A stretch of 64,000 nucleotides of DNA from assembly GCF_032121415.1 (NCBI RefSeq), contig NZ_CP135078.1, forward strand, positions 124,001 to 188,000, in the 5' to 3' direction. This document shows positions 50,597 through 60,375 of this stretch, in pieces. Both the position numbers and the translations under genes were made by a program. The number at the start of each line of letters is the position of its first letter. Position 1 is the first letter of the stretch. The notes below the pieces were generated by a model. The model saw only the letters and a program-made list of their open reading frames with translations. It did not search any database and was not told the DNA's origin. This DNA comes from Streptomyces parvus (GTDB lineage: Bacteria; Actinomycetota; Actinomycetes; Streptomycetales; Streptomycetaceae).

Positions 50597-52150
50597 TCAT
50601 GTGGCCGGTTGGGCGTCGTTCTCGGCCGACTCCTCGCCGTGCCCGTGGTCCATCGCGGAGATGTCCCGCAGCCGGGTGCCGATGAGGACGGCCAGCGCGA
50701 GGGAGAAGACGGCGCAGACGGCTGCGACGGACTGCACGCCGCTGGTGAAGGCCGTGCGCGCGGAGTCCAGCAGGGCGTCGGCGCTGTCCGGTGCGAGCTG
50801 TCCGGCCGCGTGCAGGGCCCCGGCGATGCTCTCCTGCGCGGCGGGCCCGGCCTCGTCCGGCACCTCGACCCGGGCGCTGTAGACGACGGTGCCCAGACTG
50901 CCCAGGCCCGCGATGCCGAGCGCGACTCCGAACTCGCCGCCGGTGGCGGACAGAGACGAGGCGGCGCCCGCCTTCTCCGGAGGAGCGGCTCCCATGATCG
51001 CGTCCGTGGTGATCGGCCCCACCGGGGAGGCGCCGAAGTAGATCAGGGTGGTGGCCGTGATGAGGAGGACGGTGTCGTCGCTGTCGACCTGGGTGATCAG
51101 GAGCTGCCCGACGGCCGCGATCAGCAGGCCGCCCAGCAGCACCCGGGAAGGGGGCATCCGCTGGGACAGCAGGTTCGACAGCTGCACGCCCACGAGGAGC
51201 ACGCAGGCGGGGATCAGCAGCCACAGCCCGGCCGCCAGCGGGGAGTGACCGGCGATCGTCTGGAGGTACAGGGCGACCATGAGCCCGGTTCCGCCCATGA
51301 TGACGGCGTTGACCAGACTGACCGTCAGCCCCGCACGCAGGGTGCGGTCGGCGAAGAGGCCGAGGTCCAGCATGGGGTCGGCCAGCCGCCGCTGGCGCTG
51401 GACGAACAGCGCGCCGAAGATCACGCCGAGCACCACCGCGCCGGCTGCGAGCGGTTCCCACCCGCTCCGGGCGAGCTCCTTCAGACCGTAGATCACCGGC
51501 AGCACGGTCGCGAGGGAGAGCACCGCGCTCAGCAGGTCCAGCCGTCCGGCGTCCGGGTCGCGGGACTCGGTCAGCAGCACGGGGCCGGTGACCACCACCA
51601 GCAGCATTACCGGCACGGCGATGAGGAACACCGATCCCCACCAGAAGGCGGCAAGGACCAGGCCGCCGACCGCGGGCCCGATGGCGACCCCGGCCATCAT
51701 CGCGCTCGCCCACATGGCGATGGCGGTGCCCCGCTCCTTGGGGTCCTGGAACATGTTGCTGATGAGCGCGAGCGTCGAGGGCATCACCGTGGCCCCGGCG
51801 ACGCCGAGCACGGCGCGGCTGACGACGAGCATCGCCGCGCTGTCGGAGAACGCGGCGACGGCGGACACGACCGCGAACACGGTCGCACCGGCGAGCAGCA
51901 GCCTGCGGCGGCCGATCCGGTCGCCGAGGGTGCCCATGGTCACCAGGAAACCGGCGATCGCGAATCCGTAGACGTCGGTGATCCACAGCTGTTGCGTACT
52001 GCTCGCGCCGAGGTCCTCGCTCAATTGCGGCAAGGCCAGCATGAGGACGTTGATGTCCAGCATCAACAGCATCGTGGGCAGGGAGAGGACGGCGAGAGCG
52101 ATCCACTCCCGCCGTCCGGCGCGGGGTGTCGGCTCCTTGACGGCTGTCAC
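50597..52150 (-). CDS. sgcB: MFS drug exporter, DHA2/EmrB type (SgcB-like)
   Basis: Encodes 517 residues from a GTG with AAAGGAG upstream. Fourteen TM segments are expected. Signature blocks: LPTMLLMLDINVLMLALPQLSEDLG at TM1, WITDVYGFAIAGFLVTMGTLGDRIGRRRLL (motif A), RAVLGVAGATVMPSTLALISNMF (motif C-like) and FWWGSVFLIAVPV. In C-1027, sgcB is an efflux pump next to the 4,6-dehydratase gene sgcA, and the same pair is here: the dehydratase gene is 44 bp upstream on the same strand. Export of the product is the expected role. Confidence 0.93.
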   Translation of the reverse strand: MTAVKEPTPRAGRREWIALAVLSLPTMLLMLDINVLMLALPQLSEDLGASSTQQLWITDVYGFAIAGFLVTMGTLGDRIGRRRLLLAGATVFAVVSAVAAFSDSAAMLVVSRAVLGVAGATVMPSTLALISNMFQDPKERGTAIAMWASAMMAGVAIGPAVGGLVLAAFWWGSVFLIAVPVMLLVVVTGPVLLTESRDPDAGRLDLLSAVLSLATVLPVIYGLKELARSGWEPLAAGAVVLGVIFGALFVQRQRRLADPMLDLGLFADRTLRAGLTVSLVNAVIMGGTGLMVALYLQTIAGHSPLAAGLWLLIPACVLLVGVQLSNLLSQRMPPSRVLLGGLLIAAVGQLLITQVDSDDTVLLITATTLIYFGASPVGPITTDAIMGAAPPEKAGAASSLSATGGEFGVALGIAGLGSLGTVVYSARVEVPDEAGPAAQESIAGALHAAGQLAPDSADALLDSARTAFTSGVQSVAAVCAVFSLALAVLIGTRLRDISAMDHGHGEESAENDAQPAT

Positions 52151-52194
52151 GGAGGTGGCTCCTTTCCTGGGGGTGTGCCGAGCGGTGAGTGCCG

Positions 52195-53193
52195 TCAGCC
52201 GACGGCGTCCAGGAGGCCGGCCGCATCCTTCAGCGGCTGCCACCACGAGCGGTTCTCGTGGTACCACTTCACCGTCGCGGCCAAGCCGTCCTCGAAGGCG
52301 ACCAGGGGCTCGTAGCCCAGCTCCTGTTGGATCTTGGTGATGTCGAGCGAGTAGCGGCGGTCGTGCCCCTGCCGGTCGGCCACCCGGTCCACGCAGGACC
52401 AGCCGGCGCCGCACGCCGTGAGCAGCAGGCCGGTGAGCTCCTCGTTGGAGAGTTCCGTGCCGCCCCCGATGTGGTAGACCTCTCCGGCCCGCCCTGAGTT
52501 CATGACCATCTGGATCGCCCGGCAGTGGTCGGACACGTGCAGCCAGTCCCGGCGGTGGGCGCCGTCCCCGTACAGGGGCACCCGCATGCCGTCGAGGATG
52601 TTGGTGACGAAGAGCGGGATCACCTTCTCGGGGTACTGGAAGGGACCGTAGTTGTTGGTGCACCGGGTGACGACGACGTCCAGGCCCCGGGTGCGGTGCC
52701 AGGCCAGCGCCATCAGGTCCGAGCCCGCCTTCGACGCCGCATAGGGGACATTGGGGGCGAGCGGGGTGTCCTCGGTCCAGGAACCGGAGGCGATCGAACC
52801 GTAGACCTCGTCGGTCGACACGTGGACGAACCGGCCGACCCCGTGCCGCAGAGCCGCCTCCAGCAGCGTCTGGGTGCCGAGCACGTTGGTCGTGACGAAC
52901 CGGGTGGCGGTGTCGATCGAACGGTCCACGTGCGACTCCGCCGCGAAATGAACGATGACGTCGTGGCCGGCCACCACCTCGTCGACCACGCGCGGGTCGA
53001 CCGTGTCGCCCTGGACGAAGGTGTACCGCGGATGGGCCGCGACGGGGGTGAGGTTGGCCGGGTTGCCGGAGTACGTCAGCTTGTCCAGGACTGTCACCCG
53101 GGCGTCCTCGGAACCCGGCAGCTCGCCCCGCAAGGTGGCACGTACGAACTGCGAGCCGATGAAACCGGCCCCGCCCGTCACCAGTATCCTCAT
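52195..53193 (-). CDS. sgcA: dTDP-glucose 4,6-dehydratase (SgcA-like)
   Basis: Encodes 332 residues. An extended SDR: TGGAGFIGS at about 6-14, DKLTYSGNPANL, FAAESHVDRSI, STDEVYGS with the catalytic Thr-Asp-Glu, YAASK with Tyr/Lys, and TNNYGPFQYPEKVIPLF. It converts dTDP-glucose to dTDP-4-keto-6-deoxyglucose, the common precursor of the cluster sugar. It overlaps the glycosyltransferase stop by four bases. No glucose-1-phosphate thymidylyltransferase is in the window, so that gene is either beyond the right edge or elsewhere in the genome. Confidence 0.96.
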   Translation of the reverse strand: MRILVTGGAGFIGSQFVRATLRGELPGSEDARVTVLDKLTYSGNPANLTPVAAHPRYTFVQGDTVDPRVVDEVVAGHDVIVHFAAESHVDRSIDTATRFVTTNVLGTQTLLEAALRHGVGRFVHVSTDEVYGSIASGSWTEDTPLAPNVPYAASKAGSDLMALAWHRTRGLDVVVTRCTNNYGPFQYPEKVIPLFVTNILDGMRVPLYGDGAHRRDWLHVSDHCRAIQMVMNSGRAGEVYHIGGGTELSNEELTGLLLTACGAGWSCVDRVADRQGHDRRYSLDITKIQQELGYEPLVAFEDGLAATVKWYHENRSWWQPLKDAAGLLDAVG

Positions 53194-54569
53194 CGGTCCG
53201 CCTCCTCGTCACGGCGATGACGCTTCGTCAGTTCTACCAGGAGCGGCACGAGTTCGACTGGGCTAGGGGCAGAATTCCGGTCTTCCCGGATTCTCCGCGC
53301 GCCTTCACGGAAGGACGGTTCGGTGAGCACCCTGCGTAGTTGTTCGCGGATCTGTCCGGCGGACTGCTTCTGGTGGTCGATGCGCACCCCCGCCCCGTAG
53401 TCGGTCACGACGCGCGAGGTGAGCGTCGCGGTGAGCTGTTTCTGACAGGTGAAGTCCCACGCGATACCGCCGGGGGTGTCCTCGCCGAAGAGCAGGAGGG
53501 GCTCGTCGGTGTCGCAGACCACCTGGGGCAGCCCAGCCGCGCTCGCCGCGGCGAAGGTGCCCGTCGATCCGTGGTGGATGACGGCCGAGCAGGTCGGCAG
53601 CAACTGGTCGAGCGGTACGTAGTCGAGGGTGTGGACGTTGTCCGGCAACGGCCCGCTCTCCGCGAGTTGGTTGTCGTTGAGCGTGGCGATCACCTCGATG
53701 TCCAGCTCCGCGACCGCTTCCAGCAGTTTGGCGGTACGCCCCCAGTCCCCCTTGAGGAACGCCCGCGCCGATACCCCGAGCGACAGCGCCACCCGCGGCC
53801 GCGACGGCCGCGCGTACAACCACGTGGGCATGACGCTGGCACCGGTGTAGGGCACGTAGCGCACCGGGACGTTCGTGAGCCGGGTCGGCGGGTTCATGGG
53901 CGCCGGGAACGGATTGACCGTCCACTGCCCGAGCAGGAGATCGTCGTCGACCTCCACGCCGTACCGCTCGGCCAGCGGCCGCATTGTCTCGGCCAGGGGG
54001 TTGGCCACTGCCGGCGGCCCCACGGCGGCGAACCGCTCGGTGACCCAGCCGGTGTAGTCGGGGGCGACGAGCACCCGCGCGTGCGCCGCGCCGGTGACCC
54101 GCGCCGCGACCGCGCCGGAGGGGAACCAGGCGTCCCACAGCACCAGATCGGGCTGCCAGACCCGGGCGAACTCGATCAGCTGGTCCACGTCCTGCCGCGG
54201 CCGCGGCGGGTGGTAGTCGCGGATCGCCAGCAAGGTGAAATGGTAGAAGACGTCCCAGGTGGGGCGCTCCGTCTCGCTGATCCCGAGCGCGCGCACGAAG
54301 CTCTCCGACTCCGCCGCGGTCGGCAGCATCGCCGCGTAGCCGGGGTCGTCCCGGTCGTGGACCGCCAGCGGCTGCGGCTGTCCGCAGGTCACCGACTTCA
54401 GGCCGGCCGCGGTGACGGCCTCGTGGAAGTCGGGGTCGGCCACACCGGTGGGGTAGCCCGGGGGCGCCACGACGCACACCTCGTGGCCCGCGCTCTGCAG
54501 AGCCCAGGCATAGGGCACCAGGGGCAGGAAGTGCGCCCGTGCCGGGAACACCGTGATCATCACCCGCAT
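53190..54569 (-). CDS. sgcA6: GT1-family glycosyltransferase (SgcA6-like)
   Basis: Encodes 459 residues from ATG with GGAG upstream; a frame from 54590 is possible. The GT-B fold of macrolide- and enediyne-type transferases: N-terminal MRVMITVFPARAHFLPLVPYAWALQSAGHEV, acceptor-side region to about 220, and the C-terminal nucleotide-sugar site VALSLGVSARAF, LDYVPLDQLLPTCSAVIHHGSTGTFAAA and LPQVVCDTDEPLLLF. It probably moves the dTDP-deoxysugar to a core hydroxyl. It is coupled to the 4,6-dehydratase gene by a 4-bp overlap. It is the only glycosyltransferase in the window, matching the single sugar of C-1027. Confidence 0.94.
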   Translation of the reverse strand: MRVMITVFPARAHFLPLVPYAWALQSAGHEVCVVAPPGYPTGVADPDFHEAVTAAGLKSVTCGQPQPLAVHDRDDPGYAAMLPTAAESESFVRALGISETERPTWDVFYHFTLLAIRDYHPPRPRQDVDQLIEFARVWQPDLVLWDAWFPSGAVAARVTGAAHARVLVAPDYTGWVTERFAAVGPPAVANPLAETMRPLAERYGVEVDDDLLLGQWTVNPFPAPMNPPTRLTNVPVRYVPYTGASVMPTWLYARPSRPRVALSLGVSARAFLKGDWGRTAKLLEAVAELDIEVIATLNDNQLAESGPLPDNVHTLDYVPLDQLLPTCSAVIHHGSTGTFAAASAAGLPQVVCDTDEPLLLFGEDTPGGIAWDFTCQKQLTATLTSRVVTDYGAGVRIDHQKQSAGQIREQLRRVLTEPSFREGARRIREDRNSAPSPVELVPLLVELTKRHRRDEEADR

Positions 54570-54612
54570 GTCGGCTCCAGCCTCCGGCAACCGCCCCGGA
54601 CGGCCCGCGCGG

Positions 54613-55968
54613 TCATGCGGCCGCGCCCGAAGGAGCCGACGGCTTCGCCGAGGAGTTCCGCATGACCCGCAGGGCGAGGGACGGCCGCAACAGGGCCTGC
54701 GGGGGGTCCACTAGTCCAGCTACGCGGAAGAACGCCCCGGTGACCGCACCGTCGACGGCAGCCGCCGCGTGCAGGCGGGCCATGTAGGCGTTGGCCACCT
54801 TCACCTTCATGGTCCGGGGGCCCTCCACCCCGGGGAAGTTCAGATCCGCTCCGGCAGCGATGTCCCACGGGACGTCGATGACCGTGGAGATCCGCCGGAA
54901 GAAGCGCAGGGCGTCCGGGACCGGGGCGTCACGCAGGTGGTCCCGCAGCGCCACGGCCTCCAGCGCGGCGACCGTCATGCCCTGGCCGTAGACGGGATTG
55001 AAGCTGCACACACCGTCGCCCATGACGAGGAACCCGCCGGGGAAACGGCGCAGCCTTTCGTAACGGCGGCGGACGCTCGCGGGGAAGCGGAAGGTGACCG
55101 GTTCGTCCAGGGGTTCGGCTTCACGGACGGCCCGGTAGATCTCCGGCGCGGCAAGCGATTTGGCGAACGCCAGGAAGCCCTCGTCGTCGGTGGGCGGGTG
55201 GTCGCCGAGGATTCCGGTGAGGGAGAGCTGGGAGCTGCCGTCGGCGAGCCGGGGGAAGAACGCGCCGCGCGGGTTGCTCGGCGATGCCACCGGGTTGATC
55301 GACAGGTCCGTGCCGTACGGGTCTTCCTTGAGCTTGAAGTGGCGCGTGGTGTAGGCCAGATCGATCTTGAAACGGTCCTCCGCGGGCCGCTCGTATCCGA
55401 ACTCCTCCAGCCAGGCGGGAGTTCGCGAGCCGCGTCCCGTGACGTCGACGACGAGGTCGGCCTCCAGGCGTGCAGGGGTGTCCGTACCCGACTCGTCCAC
55501 CACCTCGACACCGGTGACGCGGCTGCGGTCGGCCGAGGCGGTCAGACCGCGGATGACGCACCCGTCCATGATCGTCACCTGCGGCAGCGCGGCGACCCGC
55601 GCGCGCACGTGGGACTCCAGTTCGGGCCGCGTCGCCGAGACGCTGACCAGCCCGGTGTGGAAGGGCTGGAGCCGGCGGCCGTTGAAGTACCACCGCAGGT
55701 TCCCGGCGATGTCCCCGGCGGGGATTCCGGCGGAGGTGAGTTCGGTGTCGAGACCGGGGAAGAGCTCGTTGAGGATCTGCTGCCCCTTGGCCAGCAGCGC
55801 ATGGGCGTGGCGTCCGTGCGGGACACCGCGGCGCTGCTCCATGCCACCCAACCGGTCCCGGTCGATCACCAGCACTTCCTGATATGTCTCGGACAGGACG
55901 CGCGCGGCGAGCAGCCCCGCCATCCCTGCGCCGAGGACTACCGCGCGGTCACGGGCGTGCTTGGTCAT
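54613..55968 (-). CDS. FAD-dependent monooxygenase/oxidoreductase
   Basis: Encodes 451 residues from ATG with GGAGG upstream. N-terminal dinucleotide motif AVVLGAGMAGLLAARVL, VIDRDR after beta-2, HALLAKGQQILNELFPG, VVDVTGRGSRTPAWL (second FAD contact) and FLVMGDGVCSFNPVYGQGMTVAALEA (third). The C-terminal part WDIAAGADLNFPGVEGPR is typical of a group of aromatic hydroxylases in antibiotic clusters. The WxWxIP motif of flavin-dependent halogenases is missing, so it is not an SgcC3-type chlorinase. Candidates are hydroxylation of the benzoxazolinate precursor or of the core. It lies upstream of the glycosyltransferase on the same strand. Confidence 0.88.
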   Translation of the reverse strand: MTKHARDRAVVLGAGMAGLLAARVLSETYQEVLVIDRDRLGGMEQRRGVPHGRHAHALLAKGQQILNELFPGLDTELTSAGIPAGDIAGNLRWYFNGRRLQPFHTGLVSVSATRPELESHVRARVAALPQVTIMDGCVIRGLTASADRSRVTGVEVVDESGTDTPARLEADLVVDVTGRGSRTPAWLEEFGYERPAEDRFKIDLAYTTRHFKLKEDPYGTDLSINPVASPSNPRGAFFPRLADGSSQLSLTGILGDHPPTDDEGFLAFAKSLAAPEIYRAVREAEPLDEPVTFRFPASVRRRYERLRRFPGGFLVMGDGVCSFNPVYGQGMTVAALEAVALRDHLRDAPVPDALRFFRRISTVIDVPWDIAAGADLNFPGVEGPRTMKVKVANAYMARLHAAAAVDGAVTGAFFRVAGLVDPPQALLRPSLALRVMRNSSAKPSAPSGAAA

Positions 55969-56219
55969 CTGCGGTCCGCCTCCGTTGGCTCCGATGGCTC
56001 CGATGGCTCCTGTGGGCCGTCGTCCGGGCAACCGGGCCTCGGACCGTTGCATCGTCACGTCGCGCGTCACCGACCTGCATCTCCCGGTGTGCTGAGCTGG
56101 AGCGGCCGGGAGCCGCACACCCCTGTCCGCCGTGCCGCCGCATCTAGACTGCGGCGTTCCTGCGGGCCCGGCGGACCGCTCGGCCGCCTCCCGCGAGTCG
56201 TCGAGAGAAGGGACGAGCG
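55969..56219. promoter_or_regulatory. Divergent promoter region with 9-bp tandem repeat
   Basis: 251 bp between the FAD monooxygenase and the epimerase gene. GGCTCCGAT is repeated two and a half times near 55985-56010. No inverted repeat was seen. Confidence 0.35.
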
Positions 56220-56798
56220 ATGAAGCCGATCGGGATCTCGGGAGCATGGACGGACGAGAAGAAGATCTTCCGGGACGAACGGGGCTCGTTCCGCGAGTGG
56301 TTCCAGGGCGAGCCCTTCCGCCGCGCCGTCGGCCACCCCTTCGACCTGCGGCAGGCGAACTGCGCGATCTCCTCCCGCGGGGTGCTGCGCGGCATCCACT
56401 TCGCCGGAGGCGTACGCGGCCAGGCCAAGTACTTCAGCTGTCTGCGCGGCAGCGTGCTCGGCGCCGTGGTCGACATCCGGGTGGGGTCGCCTACGTTCGG
56501 CGATTGGCGGACCGTGGAACTCGACGAGGCCACCGGGCGGGCGCTGTACGTCTCCGCGGACCTGGGCTTCGGATTCCTCACGCTGAGCGACGAGGCGGTG
56601 ATCGCCTACCTGTGCTCGGCGGCCTACGACCCCCGGCTCGAACATGGCTTGAATCCGCTGGATCCGGAGGTGGGTATCGACTGGCCGGCAGAGGTCACTC
56701 CGATCCTCTCGGAACGGGACTCCTCGGCCCCCGGTCTGGCCGAGGCGGGGCGGCTGGGGTGGCTGCCTTCCCACTCCGGCCGAAATAAGTCGTCCTGA
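56220..56798 (+). CDS. dTDP-4-keto-6-deoxyhexose 3,5-epimerase (RmlC-like)
   Basis: Encodes 192 residues. Cupin fold: GAWTDEKKIFRDERGSFREWFQGEPFRRAVG, QANCAISSRGVLRGIHFAG with the catalytic His, YFSCLRGSVLGAVVDIRVGSPTFG, and LGFGFLTLSDEAVIAYLCSAAYDPRLEHG with the Tyr. RmlC-type enzymes epimerise C-3 and/or C-5 of dTDP-4-keto-6-deoxyglucose. The fit is with the sugar pathway that starts with the 4,6-dehydratase. It stands 98 bp before the acyltransferase gene in the plus-strand unit that goes on to the benzoxazolinate genes. Confidence 0.93.
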   Translation: MKPIGISGAWTDEKKIFRDERGSFREWFQGEPFRRAVGHPFDLRQANCAISSRGVLRGIHFAGGVRGQAKYFSCLRGSVLGAVVDIRVGSPTFGDWRTVELDEATGRALYVSADLGFGFLTLSDEAVIAYLCSAAYDPRLEHGLNPLDPEVGIDWPAEVTPILSERDSSAPGLAEAGRLGWLPSHSGRNKSS

Positions 56799-56896
56799 GT
56801 ACCGGAACAGCACGATTGGAGATGCGGCTCACACTCCGCAGACCTGACTATTTCGGGAAGTCAACGAGCAAGTGCCAAGGGAAAGGGGACTGTTCC

Positions 56897-58219
56897 ATGG
56901 GGGACGTCCTTCGCGACACAGGTGGCGCAAAAAGTAAGCGAATACCGAAGTTCGAGGGACTGCGAGGTGTCCTCGCGCTGGGTGTGGTCGTCTACCACGT
57001 CGCGTTCCAGGCCGGAGTGGGCAGCTTCGTCGGTGAGCCGGGCAAACCGTTCTGGGGCGTCCTCGCGGACGGTCTGGGGGTATGCCTCCCTCCGTTCTTC
57101 GCTCTGTCCGGAATGATGCTGTACAAGCCCTACGCCCGCGTCACCATCAGCGGGACGAAGCGGCCCGCCACCGGACGGTTCCTCAAGCGCCGGGCCCTGC
57201 GCATCCTGCCCGCCTACTACCTGTTGCTGGTCTTCGCGATCCCCGGCTACAACTGGTTCGAGATCGACAGCGTCAGCGACGTCCTGCGGCCCGTGCTGCT
57301 CATGCACTTCTACCTGCCCGAGGGGCAGCCGATGCACGGCATCGAGCCCACCTGGACGGTCCCGGCCGAGTTCACGTTCTACCTGGTCCTGCCGCTGATC
57401 GCCTGGATCGGCCACCGGCTCGCGCGGGGCGGAAGCACCCCCGCGCAGAAGGCCCGCCGCCTGCTGCTGCCCCTGGCAGCGCTGGAAGTCATGGCGATCT
57501 GCTGGGTCACCTACACCAACCTCCCCTCCACCGGCGCGACGATGCAGTGGTACTGGCCGCCCTACTACGCCGGCTGCTTCGCCGCGGGCATGGCGCTGGC
57601 CATCTACTCCGCGTACGCCGAGGCGGCGCCCGGGACCCCGGGCTTCTACCGGTTCGTGATCCGGCGCCCGCTGATCTGCTGGGTGCCGCTCATCCCGCTG
57701 TACCTCCTCTACGCCACCAAGCCCATCGGCATCCCGGGCATGGGCGACAACGCGGCCCTGGCCCAGGAGCTCGTCGACCACTTCATCCTGACCTCCTTCA
57801 CGCTGCTGCTCCTGGCGCCGATGACGGTCCCCGGCGCCGAGTCCCGGTTCTCGGACGCGCTCTTCACCAGCAAGCCGATCCTCTTCCTCGGCCAGATTTC
57901 CCTCGGCGTCTACCTCTGGCACGAGATCGTGATCAACCTCTGGCTCAGGAACGGCAGCATCTTCGGCAAGTCCCCCGTGCCAACGCCGGAGTTCCGAGGT
58001 GACATGGGGTTCTGGGAACTGTTCCTCTTCACGATCTCGATAAGCGTCGTGCTGGCGACCATCAGCTTCTACCTCGTGGAGAAGCCTCTCATCCGGTTCG
58101 GCGAACGCGGCGGGCCACCGCGGGGAAACCTTCCTCCCGCCCCCGCCGAGCCGGCTCTGCGGATCCCGGACCAGCGTCGGCCCGACAGTTCCCCGGAGCC
58201 GACCGCCGAGCGCACCTGA
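56897..58219 (+). CDS. sgcD6: Membrane acyltransferase, acyltransferase-3 family (SgcD6-like)
   Basis: Encodes 440 residues from the ATG at 56897. The acyltransferase-3 (OafA/NodX-like) pattern: RIPKFEGLRGVLALGVVVYHVAF with the conserved Arg and His, FFALSGMMLYKPY, RFLKRRALRILPAYYLLLV, and TWTVPAEFTFYLVLPLIAW (T-W-x-x-x-E-F). Ten TM segments are expected, ending FYLVEKPLIRFGER. In C-1027 an acyltransferase moves the benzoxazolinate group from CoA to the core. The operon position directly before the ADIC dehydrogenase and ligase genes supports the same job here. The membrane location suggests late acylation close to export. Confidence 0.9.
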   Translation: MGDVLRDTGGAKSKRIPKFEGLRGVLALGVVVYHVAFQAGVGSFVGEPGKPFWGVLADGLGVCLPPFFALSGMMLYKPYARVTISGTKRPATGRFLKRRALRILPAYYLLLVFAIPGYNWFEIDSVSDVLRPVLLMHFYLPEGQPMHGIEPTWTVPAEFTFYLVLPLIAWIGHRLARGGSTPAQKARRLLLPLAALEVMAICWVTYTNLPSTGATMQWYWPPYYAGCFAAGMALAIYSAYAEAAPGTPGFYRFVIRRPLICWVPLIPLYLLYATKPIGIPGMGDNAALAQELVDHFILTSFTLLLLAPMTVPGAESRFSDALFTSKPILFLGQISLGVYLWHEIVINLWLRNGSIFGKSPVPTPEFRGDMGFWELFLFTISISVVLATISFYLVEKPLIRFGERGGPPRGNLPPAPAEPALRIPDQRRPDSSPEPTAERT

Positions 58220-58237
58220 CTCCCCAAGGAGGCCCCC

Positions 58238-58909
58238 GTGAGCGCACAACTCAAGATCCTCGCGATCAACGGTTCGGAACGTGACGGCAACACCGCCGAC
58301 GTACTGCGGCACGCGGCACGCATCGCCGAGAACCGCGGCGTCGACTTCGAGGCCGTCGACCTTCGCTCGATCAAGATGGAGCGGTGCGGGCCGTGCGGGG
58401 ACTGCAACGACAGGCCCGTGGCCTGCACCCTGGCCGACGGGGTGCCCGAGGTCGTGGCGAAGATGATCGCGGCGGACGGGATCATCTTCGCGGCGCCCGT
58501 GCACGGCTTCGGCACCGCCAGCCTCATGCAGACCTTCATCGAGCGCGCCGGTGTCGGATATCTGCGCTTCGACCGGCCGCTGAGCAACAAGGTCGCCGGG
58601 ATCATCTCGGTCGCCCGGCGCTACAGCGCCGGTGAGGTGTGGGCCCAGCTGACCGTCAACGCCCTGCTCAACCGGATGATCCTGGTGGGCAGCGGCTTCC
58701 CGGCGACGGTGCACGCGCTGCACCGGGGCGACGCGCTCAAGGACGAGGAGGGCCTCACCAACGTCTCGCGCCTGGTCGAGAGGATGACGGACATGATGGA
58801 GCTGCTCGACGAACACCGCCGGCTTTCCGGCCGGCCGGACGCGCTGGCCTCCGGCGAGGTCAACGAGCGGGTCGGCCTCGCCCTCAACGAACTCCAGGCA
58901 CAGCCGTGA
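58238..58909 (+). CDS. sgcG: ADIC dehydrogenase, FMN/iron-sulphur enzyme (SgcG-like)
   Basis: Encodes 223 residues from a GTG with AAGGAGG upstream. NADPH-dependent FMN-reductase fold: [16 protein letters not shown] for the phosphate loop, [16 protein letters not shown] for the flavin ring and SGFPATVH later. A Cys set CxxCxxC (Cys50, Cys53, Cys56) plus Cys63 can hold an iron-sulphur cluster, in line with SgcG. SgcG oxidises 2-amino-2-deoxyisochorismate to 3-enolpyruvoylanthranilate, the committed precursor of benzoxazolinate. It overlaps the ligase start by four bases (GTGA). Confidence 0.94.
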   Translation: MSAQLKILAINGSERDGNTADVLRHAARIAENRGVDFEAVDLRSIKMERCGPCGDCNDRPVACTLADGVPEVVAKMIAADGIIFAAPVHGFGTASLMQTFIERAGVGYLRFDRPLSNKVAGIISVARRYSAGEVWAQLTVNALLNRMILVGSGFPATVHALHRGDALKDEEGLTNVSRLVERMTDMMELLDEHRRLSGRPDALASGEVNERVGLALNELQAQP

Positions 58910-60360
58910 GAGACGACCGGCGGCCCGGTCCCACCGGGACCGGGCCGCCGGGCACCGAAGCGGGCGACGACTTCTGGTCCGCCTACGGGCAGGTGAGCGA
59001 CGCGTTCTACCGCGGTGACCTCACCGCCGCCGACCACGAACGCTGGCAGAGCGAGCGGCTGACGGCCGTACTGCGCCACGTCACCCTGCGCTCGCCGTTC
59101 TACCGCCGCCACCTGGCCGGCGTGGACGTCGAGGCCGTCACCCCCGCGAACCTGGCGGAACTGCCCTTCACCACCAAGGACGACCTGCGGCGGGAGATGC
59201 ACGACGTCCTGTCGGGTCCGCTGCACGAAGCGCGCATCTACTACGAGACCACCGGAACCACCGGCGCCGCCACCCCGTGCCCGCGCGGCGAGAAGGACAT
59301 CGCGACCAGCAACATCGCCGTCCGGGAGTCCTGGCGCCGCATGCTGGAGGCCCGGTTCCGGGACCGGATGCCCGTCGTGGGCCTGATGGGGCCGTCGGAA
59401 CTGTACGCGTTCGGGGACGTGTTCACCGCGGTGGCAGCGGAGCTGGGAGCCTGTCACGTCAAGATCTGGCCCGAGTCCCCCAGGGTCGGGTTCCGCAAGG
59501 CGCTGCGGCTGATCGAGGAGCTGGAGGTCGAGGTCATCGTCTGCGCTCCGGCCCTGTGCCTGAGCCTTGCCAAGGCGGCCCTGCACTACGGCTACGACCT
59601 GGCCGAACTGCCGGTGAAGCTCTTCCTCACGCTGGGGGAGATCTGCACCCCGCAGTTCGCCGACAACGTGGCGACCCTGTGGCCGCAAGCCGTCGTACGG
59701 CCCACCCTCTACGGCTCCCAGGAAGCCCTGTGCATCGCCACCGGCGCGGACACCGGAGCGCTCCACCTCGCCCAGCCCAACTACCTGGTCGAACTGGTCG
59801 AACCGGACACCGGCACCGTGGTCGGCGACACGGGTGAGGGCGAACTCGTCCTCACCATGCTGGTGGACGGCATCAAACCACTGATCCGCTACCGCACCGG
59901 GGACCTGGTCCGCATCCTTCCGGCGAGCCCCGGGGACCCGCTGCCGGGACCGCGGATCCAGGTCATCGGCCGGGTCGCGGACCGCATCCCCCTGGGCGAC
60001 GTGACCCTCCAGCCCGCCGAGCTGGAAGCCGCGATCCTCGACGGGGTCGGCGGCTGCCTCGGCTACCAGGTCGTCATCGACCGGCACGACGACGGCAGCG
60101 ACGCCGTCACCGTGCGCATGGACCTGCTGGCCGGCGCCGACGGGGAACGGCAGGGCATCGGCGAGGCCGTCGCCGCCCGGCTCCGGGAGCGGACCGGCGC
60201 GCACGCCGGCATCGTCGTGGACACCGACCTCGACCCCGTGACCCACACCGGCTCCTTCGTCAGCTGGAAGGCCGCGCGCGTCGTCGACAACCGCTCCGGC
60301 CCCGACCGGGCGGTACTGACCGCCCGTCAGGTGGCACACCGCTACGCCATCACCACGTGA
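58906..60360 (+). CDS. sgcD5: PaaK-type acyl-AMP/CoA ligase (SgcD5-like)
   Basis: Encodes 484 residues from GTG overlapping the previous stop codon. Blocks: [36 protein letters not shown] loop [67 protein letters not shown] (A5-like) and [13 protein letters not shown] (A7). It activates the anthranilate-derived acid; in related benzoxazolinate pathways a ligase of this type is reported to drive cyclisation of enolpyruvoylanthranilate by adenylation. Its place between the dehydrogenase and synthase genes supports one of these roles. It differs clearly from the first PaaK-type copy at 49204. Confidence 0.92.
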   Translation: MRDDRRPGPTGTGPPGTEAGDDFWSAYGQVSDAFYRGDLTAADHERWQSERLTAVLRHVTLRSPFYRRHLAGVDVEAVTPANLAELPFTTKDDLRREMHDVLSGPLHEARIYYETTGTTGAATPCPRGEKDIATSNIAVRESWRRMLEARFRDRMPVVGLMGPSELYAFGDVFTAVAAELGACHVKIWPESPRVGFRKALRLIEELEVEVIVCAPALCLSLAKAALHYGYDLAELPVKLFLTLGEICTPQFADNVATLWPQAVVRPTLYGSQEALCIATGADTGALHLAQPNYLVELVEPDTGTVVGDTGEGELVLTMLVDGIKPLIRYRTGDLVRILPASPGDPLPGPRIQVIGRVADRIPLGDVTLQPAELEAAILDGVGGCLGYQVVIDRHDDGSDAVTVRMDLLAGADGERQGIGEAVAARLRERTGAHAGIVVDTDLDPVTHTGSFVSWKAARVVDNRSGPDRAVLTARQVAHRYAITT

Positions 60361-60375
60361 TCCGGAGGACCCAGG

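Noticed and set aside
54613..55968. Flavin-dependent halogenase
   Set aside because: FAD motifs are present, but the WxWxIP motif and halogenase length and layout are not. Monooxygenase is the safer call.
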